Below, piece after piece: positions 35,942-44,188 of a stretch of DNA of 46,791 bases; position 1 is the first letter of the stretch, and every line of letters begins with the position of its first letter. Location of the stretch: assembly GCA_964514215.1 (NCBI GenBank), contig CAZEPW010000024.1, positions 1 to 46,791 on the forward strand, read 5' to 3'. The DNA is from CAYQUC01 sp964514215 (GTDB lineage: Bacteria > Pseudomonadota > Gammaproteobacteria > UBA6429 > Thiohalophilaceae). The position numbers and the translations under genes are program-made. The notes beneath the pieces were generated by a model, which had not been told where the DNA came from, ran no database searches, and worked only from the letters and a program-made list of their open reading frames with translations.

Positions 35942-37219
35942 ATGATATATGAGAGTTTTGCCGATGCTCAGTGGACGCTTTTAATCATCGCATTTGTGCT
36001 TTCAGCATTTATGGGATTAATAGTAACGAAAACCAATTTTTGTACCATGGGTGCCGTTTCTGATTGGATTAATATTGGTGATATGGGACGTATGAGAGCT
36101 TGGTTTTTGGCATCTACAGTTGCAATATTGGGTGTTATTATTTTTGAATCAAGCGGTGGATTTCAACTTGAGTCTACCTTACCGCCATATCGAGGCTCTG
36201 AATTTCAGTGGGGCCGTTACTTGTTAGGCGGCATCTTGTTTGGTATTGGTATGACCATCGCGAGTGGCTGTGGCAATAAAACCCTAATTCGTATTGGTGG
36301 CGGTAATATCAAATCCATCTTTGTGTTCTTGGTGATTGCAACCATTGCTTATTTTATGGTTGATCCCTACAAAGAAATATTACCGGCAAACTGGTATGCG
36401 CAATATTTTCAACCTTGGTTGGGTAAAGCCTCTATTTCATTGTCGACTGAACAAGATCTCGGTAGTGTTATAGGCTCATGGTTTGGTGTGGCTGGTACAA
36501 CAATGCGCTTAGTTGTTGGATTACTTATCGCATCAGTGATGTTGTTTATTATTTTTCGCTCGGCTGAATTTAGAAAAAGCTTTGATAATATATTAGCCGG
36601 TATCGTTGTTGGAGCAGTGGTTGTTGCTGCTTGGTATGTTACGTCTAATATAGCCGTGAATACTGAAGATGGCACTCAAAGCTTAACGGCGTTCTACAGT
36701 GAATGGGATATGGTGATGGATTCCGATGAAGGTAAACCTAAAAACGGCAGTACAAACCTTCAGGCGACTTCTTTTACGTTTATTAGCCCAATCGGTCAGG
36801 CATTTGGTTATGCGCAATCTGGCTTTAAAAGCAGCTTTTTAACCTTTGGTATTATGTCTGTGTTTGGCGTTATATTTGGAGCATTTATTTGGAGCATTTT
36901 TACCAAGGCGTTTCGAATTGAGTGGTTTGCTTCAAAGAAAGACTTTGTGATGCACATGATCGGAGCCGTTCTAATGGGTTTTGGCGGTGTCTTAGGCCTT
37001 GGTTGTACAATTGGACAAGCGGTGACTGGAGTGTCAACACTTGCGCTAGGATCCTTTCTCACATTCGGAGGAATTATCTTAGGCAGCGCCATGACGATGA
37101 AGATGCAATATTATAAAATGGTTTATGAAGATGAGGCTACTTTAATGAAAACCTTCATTACAGCATTGGCTGATTTAAAACTCGTTCCAAATAGTTTTAG
37201 AAAATTGGACGCAATTTAA
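35942..37219 (+). CDS. YeeE/YedE family sulfur-compound transporter
   Basis: Integral membrane protein of 425 residues with about nine or ten helices. Related TsuA proteins import thiosulfate. The family's cysteine-centred repeats are visible: TKTNFCTMGAVSDW with C34, GMTIASGCGNKTLIRIGGGN with C110, and GLGCTIGQAVTGVSTLALGS with C355. These cysteines line the sulfur path in the known structure. The region around residues 240-280 is a hydrophilic loop. GAGGG precedes the ATG. It sits between queC and tRNA-Lys and close to the sulP and sox genes, which supports a role in sulfur uptake. Substrate not proven. Confidence 0.88.
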   Translation: MIYESFADAQWTLLIIAFVLSAFMGLIVTKTNFCTMGAVSDWINIGDMGRMRAWFLASTVAILGVIIFESSGGFQLESTLPPYRGSEFQWGRYLLGGILFGIGMTIASGCGNKTLIRIGGGNIKSIFVFLVIATIAYFMVDPYKEILPANWYAQYFQPWLGKASISLSTEQDLGSVIGSWFGVAGTTMRLVVGLLIASVMLFIIFRSAEFRKSFDNILAGIVVGAVVVAAWYVTSNIAVNTEDGTQSLTAFYSEWDMVMDSDEGKPKNGSTNLQATSFTFISPIGQAFGYAQSGFKSSFLTFGIMSVFGVIFGAFIWSIFTKAFRIEWFASKKDFVMHMIGAVLMGFGGVLGLGCTIGQAVTGVSTLALGSFLTFGGIILGSAMTMKMQYYKMVYEDEATLMKTFITALADLKLVPNSFRKLDAI

Positions 37220-37236
37220 AAATAATTTGTAAAATT

Positions 37237-37269
37237 GAACTTCTTGGGCTTGTTATTCCCAAGAAGTTC
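37237..37269. terminator. Strong 12-base inverted repeat before tRNA-Lys
   Basis: GAACTTCTTGGG pairs perfectly with CCCAAGAAGTTC across a nine-base loop, 17 bases after the YeeE/YedE stop and 41 bases before the tRNA. No U run follows (GGTACAATT), so it is not a textbook terminator. It may end the transporter transcript with help, or mark a processing site before the tRNA. Confidence 0.5.
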
Positions 37270-37310
37270 GGTACAATTGCGCGCTTTGCAGTATCAATGA
37301 AAGATCGTAT

Positions 37311-37386
37311 GGGCCGTTAGCTCAGCCGGTAGAGCAGTTGGCTTTTAACCAATTGGTCGTGCGTTCGAATCGCACACGGCCCACCA
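37311..37386 (+). tRNA. tRNA-Lys (anticodon TTT)
   Basis: 76 bases fold into a full cloverleaf. Acceptor GGGCCGT pairs with ACGGCCC, D-arm GCTC/GAGC, anticodon stem TTGG/CCAA around loop CTTTTAA (anticodon TTT), T-arm GTGCG/CGCAC with TTCGAAT. Discriminator A and the CCA end are encoded. A lysine tRNA commonly follows queC in Gammaproteobacteria, matching this position. Confidence 0.97.
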
Positions 37387-37785
37387 TTTTCTTTTGATAA
37401 ATAAAGCAAAATTAAATTAACCCGTCCTTCTAATCACGAATCATTTCAAGTTTTACAATTAATCTTAATTTGTTCTCAGTATATTTAGTCTGCTGTAATT
37501 TTCTGAAATTATTTCTTAAGCTTAAAAATTACTACAAATTGATAATTGTTTTATAATTCAAGTTGGGGTTTATAACCGTGCCTTTATGAGCTTAAATTAT
37601 AGAATTATAAATTGAAGTTATTATTGTGTTTCGATAAATATCGGACTTAAAAGGTGAAATAGATTAGAATAGAGCCAAACTAACGTAATTTTAGTTCGAG
37701 ATTCCCTTTTCTAGTTTTTTAACTATAATCGCTCCAAATAACTAAAATCTGAAAAAGTTAAATAGTAATCTTATGAGGATATGTA
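37387..37785. other. Non-coding gap between tRNA-Lys and sulP
   Basis: 399 AT-rich bases with no gene seen on either strand. TATAAT at 37724-37729 with a weak TTCCCT 16 bases upstream may be the promoter of the SulP gene, whose ATG lies 56 bases further on and has TGAGGA before it. No attachment-site duplication of the tRNA 3' end was found within the window. Confidence 0.45.
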
Positions 37786-39525
37786 ATGCTTCAATGGCAA
37801 AAACTACTTCCATTTCTTCGATGGATCCCTGAATTAAAAAAATCAGGTGTATTACAGGCCGATATTATTGCGGGTGTAACCGTCGCTTTAATTCTCATAC
37901 CTCAATCGATGGCTTATGCCCAACTCGCAAATTTACCTGCTTATTATGGCCTTTATGCTTCATTCTTACCGGTGCTTATTGCAGCCCTGTTTGGTTCGTC
38001 AAATCAATTAATGACAGGCCCAGTAGCCGTCGTGTCGCTATTAACAGCTTCATCTCTTGGTTCGTTGGCTGTCGCGGGTTCTGAACAATTTATCGCTTAT
38101 GCGATATTGTTATCTTTTCTGGTTGGGACATTTCAATTAATGCTAGGTGTCTTTAGACTTGGCGTGGTATTAAATTTTTTATCACATCCTGTCATTGTTG
38201 GTTTTACAAATGCTGCGGCTTTAATTATCGCATTTTCACAATTTTATAAATTATTCGGTGTCAACAAACCAGAGACGGGTGTGTTTATTACTGATGTATT
38301 TCATGTTTTGAGCCAAGTAGGTAATACCCATTTGCCCAGTATCGCTATGGCGATAAGCTCCATTGGAATTATGGTCGCAGTTAAGAAGTTTTGGCCGAAG
38401 GTTCCAGGGGTATTATTTGCAGTAGTCATAACAACCGTTGCTAGTTATTTGCTTAACTTTGAGCAGTCCGGTGGCGTTGTCGTGGGTGGCATTCCTGCTG
38501 GCTTGCCTTCGATTCAATTTCCGGTCTTTGATTTTGAGGTGCTCCACGAATTAATAATCAGCGCCATTGTGATTTCACTTATTGGTTTTATGGAAGCAAT
38601 ATCAATAGCTAAAGCTATGGCTGCTCGTACCAAGCAACGTATTGATGTTAACCAAGAGCTGATAGGGCAGGGACTAGCAAATCTTGCCGGTAGTATGAGC
38701 CTTTCTTATCCTACTAGTGGTTCATTTTCACGTTCCGCAGTGAATCTTAATTCCGGTGCGATAACGGGCTTTTCATCGGTGGTGACTGCTGCGGTAGTTT
38801 TGATAACCTTATTATTTTTAACACCGCTACTTTATCATTTGCCTGCTGCTGTTTTAGCTTCGGTTATCATGATGGCTGTGATGGGCTTGGTAAACTTTAA
38901 AGCAATTAATCACGCCTGGCGAGCTCATAAACATGATGGCTTTGCCGCTGGCGTAACTTTCGTCGGCACTTTGGGGTTTGCACCGCATTTGGAATGGGGA
39001 ATTGTTATTGGCGCTTCTCTTGCGCTTGGTTTATATTTGTTTCGCACTATGCGGCCTCGCGTTGCGATTTTGGGTCGATATAAAGACGGTACTTTACGTG
39101 ATATTGCAATTCATCCAGAGCTCGCAACGGATAAGCGTTTAGTAGCAGTGCGATTTGATGGTTCTTTATATTTTGCTAATGTCTCTTATTTTGAAGATGC
39201 TATTTTAGCTGCTGAGGCAGATAACCCGAATGCAAAGTTTATTTTAGTTGTTGGCGATGCTATTAACCAACTCGATGCCTCGGGTGAAGATGTGCTTAGG
39301 CATTTAGTCGAACGCATGAAAGAAACCGGTGTTACTTTAATTTTTAGCGGTTTAAAACGCCAAGTGATTTTAGTGTTGAAACACACTGGAGCTTGGGAGG
39401 TGATTGGTGATGAAAATATTTTTGCTACTGAAGATATGGCATTAAAAAGTATCTATCACCGATTGTCAGACGGCAATGACGATGATGAACCTCGTCCTTT
39501 AGCACCATTGCCGACACCAATTTAG
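37786..39525 (+). CDS. SulP family anion transporter with STAS domain
   Basis: Secondary transporter of 579 residues from the SLC26/SulP family. The transport domain (about 20-425) carries the family signature PQSMAYAQLANLPAYYGLYA (39-58). A cytoplasmic STAS domain (about 430-560) follows, containing DGSLYFANVSYFEDAI and DASGEDVLRHLVERMK. Members carry sulfate, bicarbonate or other anions. Placed among sulfur-oxidation genes, sulfate exchange is plausible, but many marine relatives are bicarbonate transporters, so the substrate is open. No neighbouring gene is close enough to be co-transcribed with certainty; the orphan secreted protein starts 63 bases later. Confidence 0.9.
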   Translation: MLQWQKLLPFLRWIPELKKSGVLQADIIAGVTVALILIPQSMAYAQLANLPAYYGLYASFLPVLIAALFGSSNQLMTGPVAVVSLLTASSLGSLAVAGSEQFIAYAILLSFLVGTFQLMLGVFRLGVVLNFLSHPVIVGFTNAAALIIAFSQFYKLFGVNKPETGVFITDVFHVLSQVGNTHLPSIAMAISSIGIMVAVKKFWPKVPGVLFAVVITTVASYLLNFEQSGGVVVGGIPAGLPSIQFPVFDFEVLHELIISAIVISLIGFMEAISIAKAMAARTKQRIDVNQELIGQGLANLAGSMSLSYPTSGSFSRSAVNLNSGAITGFSSVVTAAVVLITLLFLTPLLYHLPAAVLASVIMMAVMGLVNFKAINHAWRAHKHDGFAAGVTFVGTLGFAPHLEWGIVIGASLALGLYLFRTMRPRVAILGRYKDGTLRDIAIHPELATDKRLVAVRFDGSLYFANVSYFEDAILAAEADNPNAKFILVVGDAINQLDASGEDVLRHLVERMKETGVTLIFSGLKRQVILVLKHTGAWEVIGDENIFATEDMALKSIYHRLSDGNDDDEPRPLAPLPTPI

Positions 39526-39588
39526 TTTTGTAATCGAAGCCAGATAAGGAACAGCAGGCTATTTTTTGGCCCTCAGGCTGGAGAAAAA

Positions 39589-40194
39589 ATGAAATTTTTA
39601 ATTATATTGTTTGTCTCTTTAATCGCCTTTCCTTGTTATGCGGGAGACTATAAAGACTTTGACTGGGGAATGTCGGTAAAAAATGCTATAAAAACGGTCA
39701 CTTATTACGATTATAAGTATAAAAATATCGACAAATCCACAGTACGCCCTTGGATTGATAAACAGAATAGATCGCATCGTACTATCAGTAAATATATCAG
39801 TATTTTAAATATGCGGTTTACAATGAGATTACATTTTTTTTCGGATTCACTAACATACGTAGAACTATCCAGAAGTTATGTAGCTTTTAGTGGAAATTAT
39901 AATCAGGAGGGTGAATTCGATAAGATTAAAGACGGTTTAATTAAAAAGTACGGTAAAGGAAAAGATGGTTTTTGGCACTCAAAAAATACTTATATAGAGT
40001 TTAACAAAGAACTCGTATCATCAGCTACAGGTGATTTGAATTACAAACGTCATGCTTGGACAAACATAAGATATTACAGTAAACAATATCTGCATAAACT
40101 CCAAGAACACAATAATTTGATTAAAGAGAAAAGAGCGACAGCAAGAAATAAACAAGAAAAGAAAAAAGCAATGCAAATAGAAAACGATTTATAA
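39589..40194 (+). CDS. Orphan secreted protein
   Basis: Hypothetical protein of 201 residues. A signal peptide is clear (about 1-18, ending CYAG). The mature start KDFDWGMSVKNAIKTV resembles a short motif found at the start of various periplasmic proteins of unknown function. The middle has several aromatic-rich beta strands, and the last 45 residues are a Lys/Glu-rich helix. It is very basic and AT-rich. GGAG seven bases upstream supports the ATG. It may be co-transcribed with sulP, 63 bases upstream. I do not recognise a function. Confidence 0.65.
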   Translation: MKFLIILFVSLIAFPCYAGDYKDFDWGMSVKNAIKTVTYYDYKYKNIDKSTVRPWIDKQNRSHRTISKYISILNMRFTMRLHFFSDSLTYVELSRSYVAFSGNYNQEGEFDKIKDGLIKKYGKGKDGFWHSKNTYIEFNKELVSSATGDLNYKRHAWTNIRYYSKQYLHKLQEHNNLIKEKRATARNKQEKKKAMQIENDL

Positions 40195-40254
40195 ATAGTA
40201 AATATAAATCATGTACATTTTTAGTTTTGTTTTAAATCTGATTAATTTCAACAC

Positions 40255-40286
40255 AAAAAAACCAGCTATCTCTAGCTGGTTTTTTT
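40255..40286. terminator. Bidirectional terminator between the orphan gene and soxA
   Basis: A perfect 14-base stem, AAAAAAACCAGCTA with TAGCTGGTTTTTTT, with a four-base loop TCTC. The T run on one side and A run on the other make it a rho-independent terminator in both directions. It ends the plus-strand orphan gene and the minus-strand sox operon, whose soxA stop codon is 24 bases away. Confidence 0.93.
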
Positions 40287-40309
40287 ATACTACTCTAGTT
40301 TGTGCCTTA

Positions 40310-41176
40310 TTACTGACGTACACCAGGAGCATTAATTTTAATGCCATTACTCATATAAGTATGGAAATACTCAAGAGCAGTGTATTCAGCAGATTGTGCT
40401 TTAAATGGCTTTGCACGTACTTGCTTATTACAACCGCCATAACGACGTTGAATTGTACCTAAACCACCTAATGCACCTTTACCTTTAAATTCCCATTTCT
40501 TACGATACACAGGGAAGTGAGATACGTGTCCTAAAGCAGGGCTAAGTAAGTTACTACGAGCCATCATACCGGAGTTATAAACATGGCAATCAGCACAAGA
40601 GAAATTTAATTGACCACGTTTAGCATAGAAGCTGGTTTTGCCGCGGTTATAAATAGCAATGGCACGTGAATCATTTGGAATGATAACATTAAACTTTTTA
40701 CCGCGTGATGTATAAGACATATAAGCAATAATTGCAGCTAATTTACCTTTTTTCCACTTTAATTTTTTCTCGCCATTTTTGACTCGACATTGATTAATTT
40801 CAGCAGCAAGGGTTTTAACTTTACCGGTACGCTTATTAAAATAGGGATAGTTTTGACGAATGCCAATGCCACCATTTTTAAAACAGCTGGAATAAGTTTT
40901 GCCATTTTTAAATGGTTTCTCAAACAATTCTTTACCGATATCGAGGGCAGGTTCGTATGGTGGAAATTCTTCCATCGCTTCCCATTCTTGACGACGATTT
41001 TTATCAATTGCGTAAACACCATTAGAGAACTCTTGTAATGAAACCCCTGGGAATTTCTTAAAGAAATAAGCTCTAAACTCTTTTAAATCACTTGCCGGAG
41101 ATGCTTGAGCAAGTATTGGAACTGCACTGATGGCGCAAGCAGCAGCTGCCCAGCCAATCATGAGTAATTTTTTCAT
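40310..41176 (-). CDS. soxA: SoxA, c-type cytochrome of the SoxXA complex
   Basis: Periplasmic enzyme that, with SoxX, oxidatively couples thiosulfate to the SoxY cysteine. Length 288 residues with a signal peptide (about 1-25, ILAQA). One haem site is present, CADCH at 194-198. The active-site cysteine that becomes a persulfide haem ligand is C249 in YGGCNK. At the place of the first haem in two-haem forms there is only C98 (SSCF), with C130 (INQC) downstream; these probably form the disulfide known from single-haem SoxA. Last gene of soxXYZA, 18 bases after soxZ, followed by a strong terminator. Confidence 0.95.
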   Translation of the reverse strand: MKKLLMIGWAAAACAISAVPILAQASPASDLKEFRAYFFKKFPGVSLQEFSNGVYAIDKNRRQEWEAMEEFPPYEPALDIGKELFEKPFKNGKTYSSCFKNGGIGIRQNYPYFNKRTGKVKTLAAEINQCRVKNGEKKLKWKKGKLAAIIAYMSYTSRGKKFNVIIPNDSRAIAIYNRGKTSFYAKRGQLNFSCADCHVYNSGMMARSNLLSPALGHVSHFPVYRKKWEFKGKGALGGLGTIQRRYGGCNKQVRAKPFKAQSAEYTALEYFHTYMSNGIKINAPGVRQ

Positions 41177-41194
41177 TGTTATACTCCCGTAACC

Positions 41195-41509
41195 TTATTT
41201 GATTTTGGCCGTGATTGAATCACTTTTGCCTTTATTGTCAACCCAACTGATTTTAATCGAATCACCTTTTTTACCACCAGTAAACTGGAAAGAAAGGTAA
41301 GGATTTTTAGAAACCGCTGGTCCCCATTGTGCAGTCATTACAGTCGCGCCATTGTGTTCGCAATTAACTTCTTGAATGTATTCTGCAGGAAATTTTTTGC
41401 CAGTCTTTTTATTTTTACGAAGACCAGTTTCCATAGGGTGAGTTATTAATGCCTTAACGGTGGTGGTATCACCCTTCGCGTTGGCGCGTATACGTATTGT
41501 TTTAGCCAT
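41195..41509 (-). CDS. soxZ: SoxZ, sulfur-carrier partner protein
   Basis: Forms the SoxYZ heterodimer that carries sulfur intermediates in the periplasm. Length 104 residues, as usual, with no signal peptide; it is exported with SoxY. Family features: KTIRIRANAKGDTTTVKALI at the start, HPMETGLRKNKKTG, then AEYIQEVNCEHNGATVM and WVDNKGKS near the end. It lies 25 bases after soxY with AGGA before the ATG. Confidence 0.96.
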   Translation of the reverse strand: MAKTIRIRANAKGDTTTVKALITHPMETGLRKNKKTGKKFPAEYIQEVNCEHNGATVMTAQWGPAVSKNPYLSFQFTGGKKGDSIKISWVDNKGKSDSITAKIK

Positions 41510-41534
41510 TTATATATCCTCGCTTAATTAGGGG

Positions 41535-41999
41535 TTAACCGCCGCAACCGCCGATGGTTACTTTGATATTTTTACGTGCTGCGTGGCTTTTACCACCTGC
41601 TTTTACGATAGCGACAACATCAGAAGTTTTACCCATTTTGATGCGGGTTGAAATAAAACCTTTGGTGTTGCTGGTCATCACAAAGTTAGCTGCTAATGGA
41701 TTACCATTTTTCATTGCTACAATACTAATTGATTCGATACCAGTAATCGAAGTGGTGACTGTTATTGGTACTACAGCACCATTTTCAGCAATATCAGGAG
41801 CTTTGATTTTAATATCAGCTGAAGGTGTGGTTTGTGCATTGCCCAATAATGAGTTTAAAGCATCTTCTACTGTTTTGGCTTCAAATGCAGACTTTGGCCA
41901 AGCGGCTAAAACTGTTCGAGGACTTAACATACCAGCACTCGCTACAATTGCTAATGTGCTTGTGGCAAGCGTTCCTTTTAAAAAGGTTCTACGTTGCAT
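41535..41999 (-). CDS. soxY: SoxY, sulfur-carrying protein
   Basis: Carries the sulfur chain on a C-terminal cysteine. Length 154 residues from the chosen start. A twin-arginine signal (QRRTFLKGTL) is followed by a hydrophobic stretch, consistent with folded export together with SoxZ. The C-terminus ends GGCGG, the swinging-arm motif, with C152 as the sulfur attachment site. The ATG at 41999 is chosen because AGGAGA lies nine bases upstream and the Tat motif then begins at residue 2. A longer frame to 42044 would overlap soxX and lacks such a site. It follows soxX by 26 bases. Confidence 0.96.
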   Translation of the reverse strand: MQRRTFLKGTLATSTLAIVASAGMLSPRTVLAAWPKSAFEAKTVEDALNSLLGNAQTTPSADIKIKAPDIAENGAVVPITVTTSITGIESISIVAMKNGNPLAANFVMTSNTKGFISTRIKMGKTSDVVAIVKAGGKSHAARKNIKVTIGGCGG

Positions 42000-42025
42000 G
42001 ATCGGTGTTCTCCTATTTTTAATAG

Positions 42026-42397
42026 TTATAGTGAATATACCCATTCAACGATGGCATTTATTTCATCTTTGCTTAGCACTTCATGCTTTCCAAAAGGAGG
42101 CATAACAGTGGCAGGATTTGCTTTCGTTGCATCGGCTATTTGATCACGCAATTTCGCTTTATCAGGGAATCGAGCTTTCATTGCGACAAGTGGTGGACCA
42201 ATATTACCGGGTGCTATAGCACCTTCGTATTGATGGCATGTGAAACAGTTACCTTTTTTACGGTTTTCAGCGATTTTTTTGCCTTTAGCGATTAAACTCG
42301 CATCAGCAAAAGCAAGTTGGGGTAATGTAACACTTGATGTTGCAAGTATTATCGCTACAGCACTTGTTGCAGCTATGAAAAAAGCGGGTTTCCGCAT
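42026..42397 (-). CDS. soxX: SoxX, c-type cytochrome of the SoxXA complex
   Basis: Small electron-transfer partner of SoxA. Length 123 residues, signal peptide about 1-31 (LAFA). Haem-binding CFTCH at 51-55, and M99 in VMPPFG as the likely second iron ligand. NIGPPL and EINAIVEWV are typical of class I cytochromes c. A very good AGGAGG lies before the ATG. First gene of soxXYZA. The short length matches the compact SoxX type. Confidence 0.95.
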   Translation of the reverse strand: MRKPAFFIAATSAVAIILATSSVTLPQLAFADASLIAKGKKIAENRKKGNCFTCHQYEGAIAPGNIGPPLVAMKARFPDKAKLRDQIADATKANPATVMPPFGKHEVLSKDEINAIVEWVYSL

Positions 42398-42730
42398 GAT
42401 TTCCTCCTCAAGATTTTAATTATTAAAATCGTTTATTTTATTATAATATCGTTTAAAGACTGGTATTTAAATTAAAATACTAATGTTAAACGGTTAAGTA
42501 CAATTGTTTTTTTTAAAACACAGCTAGAGCTTTGGCTAAAAAAGCGACCAATACTCTAAGTTCCTAGAATACATGATGTGGACAAGATGGCAAGCATTGA
42601 TCTCAATATGTTATCGCTGTTTTAAATTAGTAAATTAATGTTTTCTAAAATAGCTTTTGGTATTTTTTTGATCGAGTAAATATTTAAAATAGGCTTGGTA
42701 ATTCATGTTAATAGTAAATACTCACCTAGA
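42398..42730. other. Intergenic region upstream of soxX
   Basis: 333 AT-rich bases between the bepA stop and the sox operon, both on the minus strand. It holds the soxX ribosome binding site, a perfect palindrome and a -10 box, listed separately. A second short inverted repeat, GTATTT/AAATAC (42463-42480), lies further upstream. No open frame or RNA gene was recognised. Confidence 0.5.
42412..42445 (-). promoter_or_regulatory. soxX: Candidate sox promoter with overlapping operator
   Basis: On the minus strand TATAAT occupies 42440-42445, 42 bases upstream of the soxX ATG. A perfect palindrome, GATTTTAAT-T-ATTAAAATC (42412-42430), begins about nine bases downstream of it, so it would cover the first transcribed bases. 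That position is typical of a repressor site. No SoxR-type regulator gene is in the window, and the -35 region is weak. Confidence 0.42.
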
Positions 42731-44188
42731 TTAATTAGAAGTAGCTTGTTCTAATTGTATTTGCTCTTGTTCTAGTTGTTTTAAACGGGATTCAAGGCGA
42801 GAGCTTGTGTAAAAATCAATTTTTTTGTCTTTTAAGGCAATGTTAATTTGCTCAATGGCACTGTGGGTTAGTCCCATGTCATAATAAAATTGAGCCAAAG
42901 CTTCGTGAGCACCAATAAAATTGTTTAAGCTGTTTTCAGCGGCAGAAAGTAATTTATAAAACCGAGGATTTGGCGCAGGCGAGCGCAAAAAAGTTTGTAG
43001 GGTTTCTTTAGCACGCTTGGCTTGTTTCGACTCTAATAATAATTCAACATAATATTCAGTTAGTATTGGGTTTAACGGGTAAACCTCTAGTGCTTTTTGT
43101 AATTGCGCTAAAGCCAATTCCGTTTTGCCTGATTTAAATTTTAGTTGCGCCTGTAATAATTTAAAAGCGATACTGTTGGGGTTTGATTTATAGAGTAAAT
43201 CAACGATTTGAGTGGCTTTGATAAAGTTTTCTTTTTTTATTAATATTAAGGCATAACCATACATTTCTGCTTTGCGGTTTAAATAACTACCGGTTTTTAA
43301 ATTTTGTTGGAAAGCTTTTAATGTGTCATTCAAGCTTGAGCTGGTTAATACGCGCAGCTTCGATCGAGCCAGATGATATTGTAATTCAGGAATGTGTCGT
43401 TTAATTTGTTGCACATCACCAGCCCTGTTTCTGGCATCGGCTAATCGGGTTGAGCTAACCGGGTGAGTCAATAAAAACTCAGGAATTTGCGGACCGTATA
43501 AACGTGCAGAGTCAGCGAGCACTTGAAAGGTTTCTGCCATACTTTGTGGGTTAAAACCGGCATCGGTTAATAAACTTATACCAACACGATCTGATTCCAT
43601 TTCATTTGAACGTGTAAAATTAATTTGTGTTTGAGTGGTACCGGCTATTGCTGTAGCAATTGCAGCTTCGCCGACCTCTGGATTACTACCGCCAAGTATA
43701 ATTGCGGCAATAACTGCCGCTAATATTTGCGTGTTTGAGTATTGGTTGGCTTCATAGGAACGCACATGATGGCGTTGCGTGACGTGTGCTATTTCATGGG
43801 CTAGCACCGCGGCTAATTCACTTTCATTACGCATCGCTAAAAATAAACCATAATGAACTCCAATATAACCTCCGGGTAGGGCAAAAGCATTGATTGAAGG
43901 ATCGTTAATAATAAAGAAATGAAACGAGGTTTTTTTGTCGACACTGGCAGCCACTAATTTGTGGCCAAGACGATTGATATAATCCACCAAGACTGGATCT
44001 TCAATAAGCCCACCAGCACGGCGAATATTACGTAACACAGCTTCGCCGGTAAGTTCTTCTTCTTTTAGAGTTACTAAGGCAGCTCCACTGTCGCCAATAT
44101 CGGGTAAATTTATTTGCTGTGCAAATGTCAGATTAAATAAATTACTTATATAGATAAGGGTCAATGTTAGAATTAATTTAATTTTCAT
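42731..44188 (-). CDS. bepA: Periplasmic M48 metalloprotease with TPR domain (BepA-like)
   Basis: Outer-membrane quality-control protease and chaperone that assists LptD maturation and degrades stalled outer-membrane proteins. Length 485 residues (E. coli BepA 487). Signal peptide about 1-23 (TFA). Zinc site HEIAH (131-135) and third ligand E198 in EMESDRVG. The regulatory histidine region LLTHPVSSTRLADARNRA is present. The C-terminal half is TPR repeats (about 300-460). All catalytic residues are intact. It is upstream of sox on the same strand, but the 333-base gap with a promoter argues against one operon. Confidence 0.95.
   Translation of the reverse strand: MKIKLILTLTLIYISNLFNLTFAQQINLPDIGDSGAALVTLKEEELTGEAVLRNIRRAGGLIEDPVLVDYINRLGHKLVAASVDKKTSFHFFIINDPSINAFALPGGYIGVHYGLFLAMRNESELAAVLAHEIAHVTQRHHVRSYEANQYSNTQILAAVIAAIILGGSNPEVGEAAIATAIAGTTQTQINFTRSNEMESDRVGISLLTDAGFNPQSMAETFQVLADSARLYGPQIPEFLLTHPVSSTRLADARNRAGDVQQIKRHIPELQYHLARSKLRVLTSSSLNDTLKAFQQNLKTGSYLNRKAEMYGYALILIKKENFIKATQIVDLLYKSNPNSIAFKLLQAQLKFKSGKTELALAQLQKALEVYPLNPILTEYYVELLLESKQAKRAKETLQTFLRSPAPNPRFYKLLSAAENSLNNFIGAHEALAQFYYDMGLTHSAIEQINIALKDKKIDFYTSSRLESRLKQLEQEQIQLEQATSN

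Noticed and set aside
37311..37386. tRNA-Lys as an integration site for a mobile island
   Set aside because: No integrase gene and no repeat of the tRNA 3' end were seen in the window.
42000..42044. Longer start for soxY overlapping soxX
   Set aside because: The Tat motif and AGGAGA place the start at 41999.
41554..42105. 183-codon plus-strand frame across soxY
   Set aside because: Hydrophobic antisense shadow of soxY; soxY has the Tat signal, the GGCGG end and a ribosome binding site.
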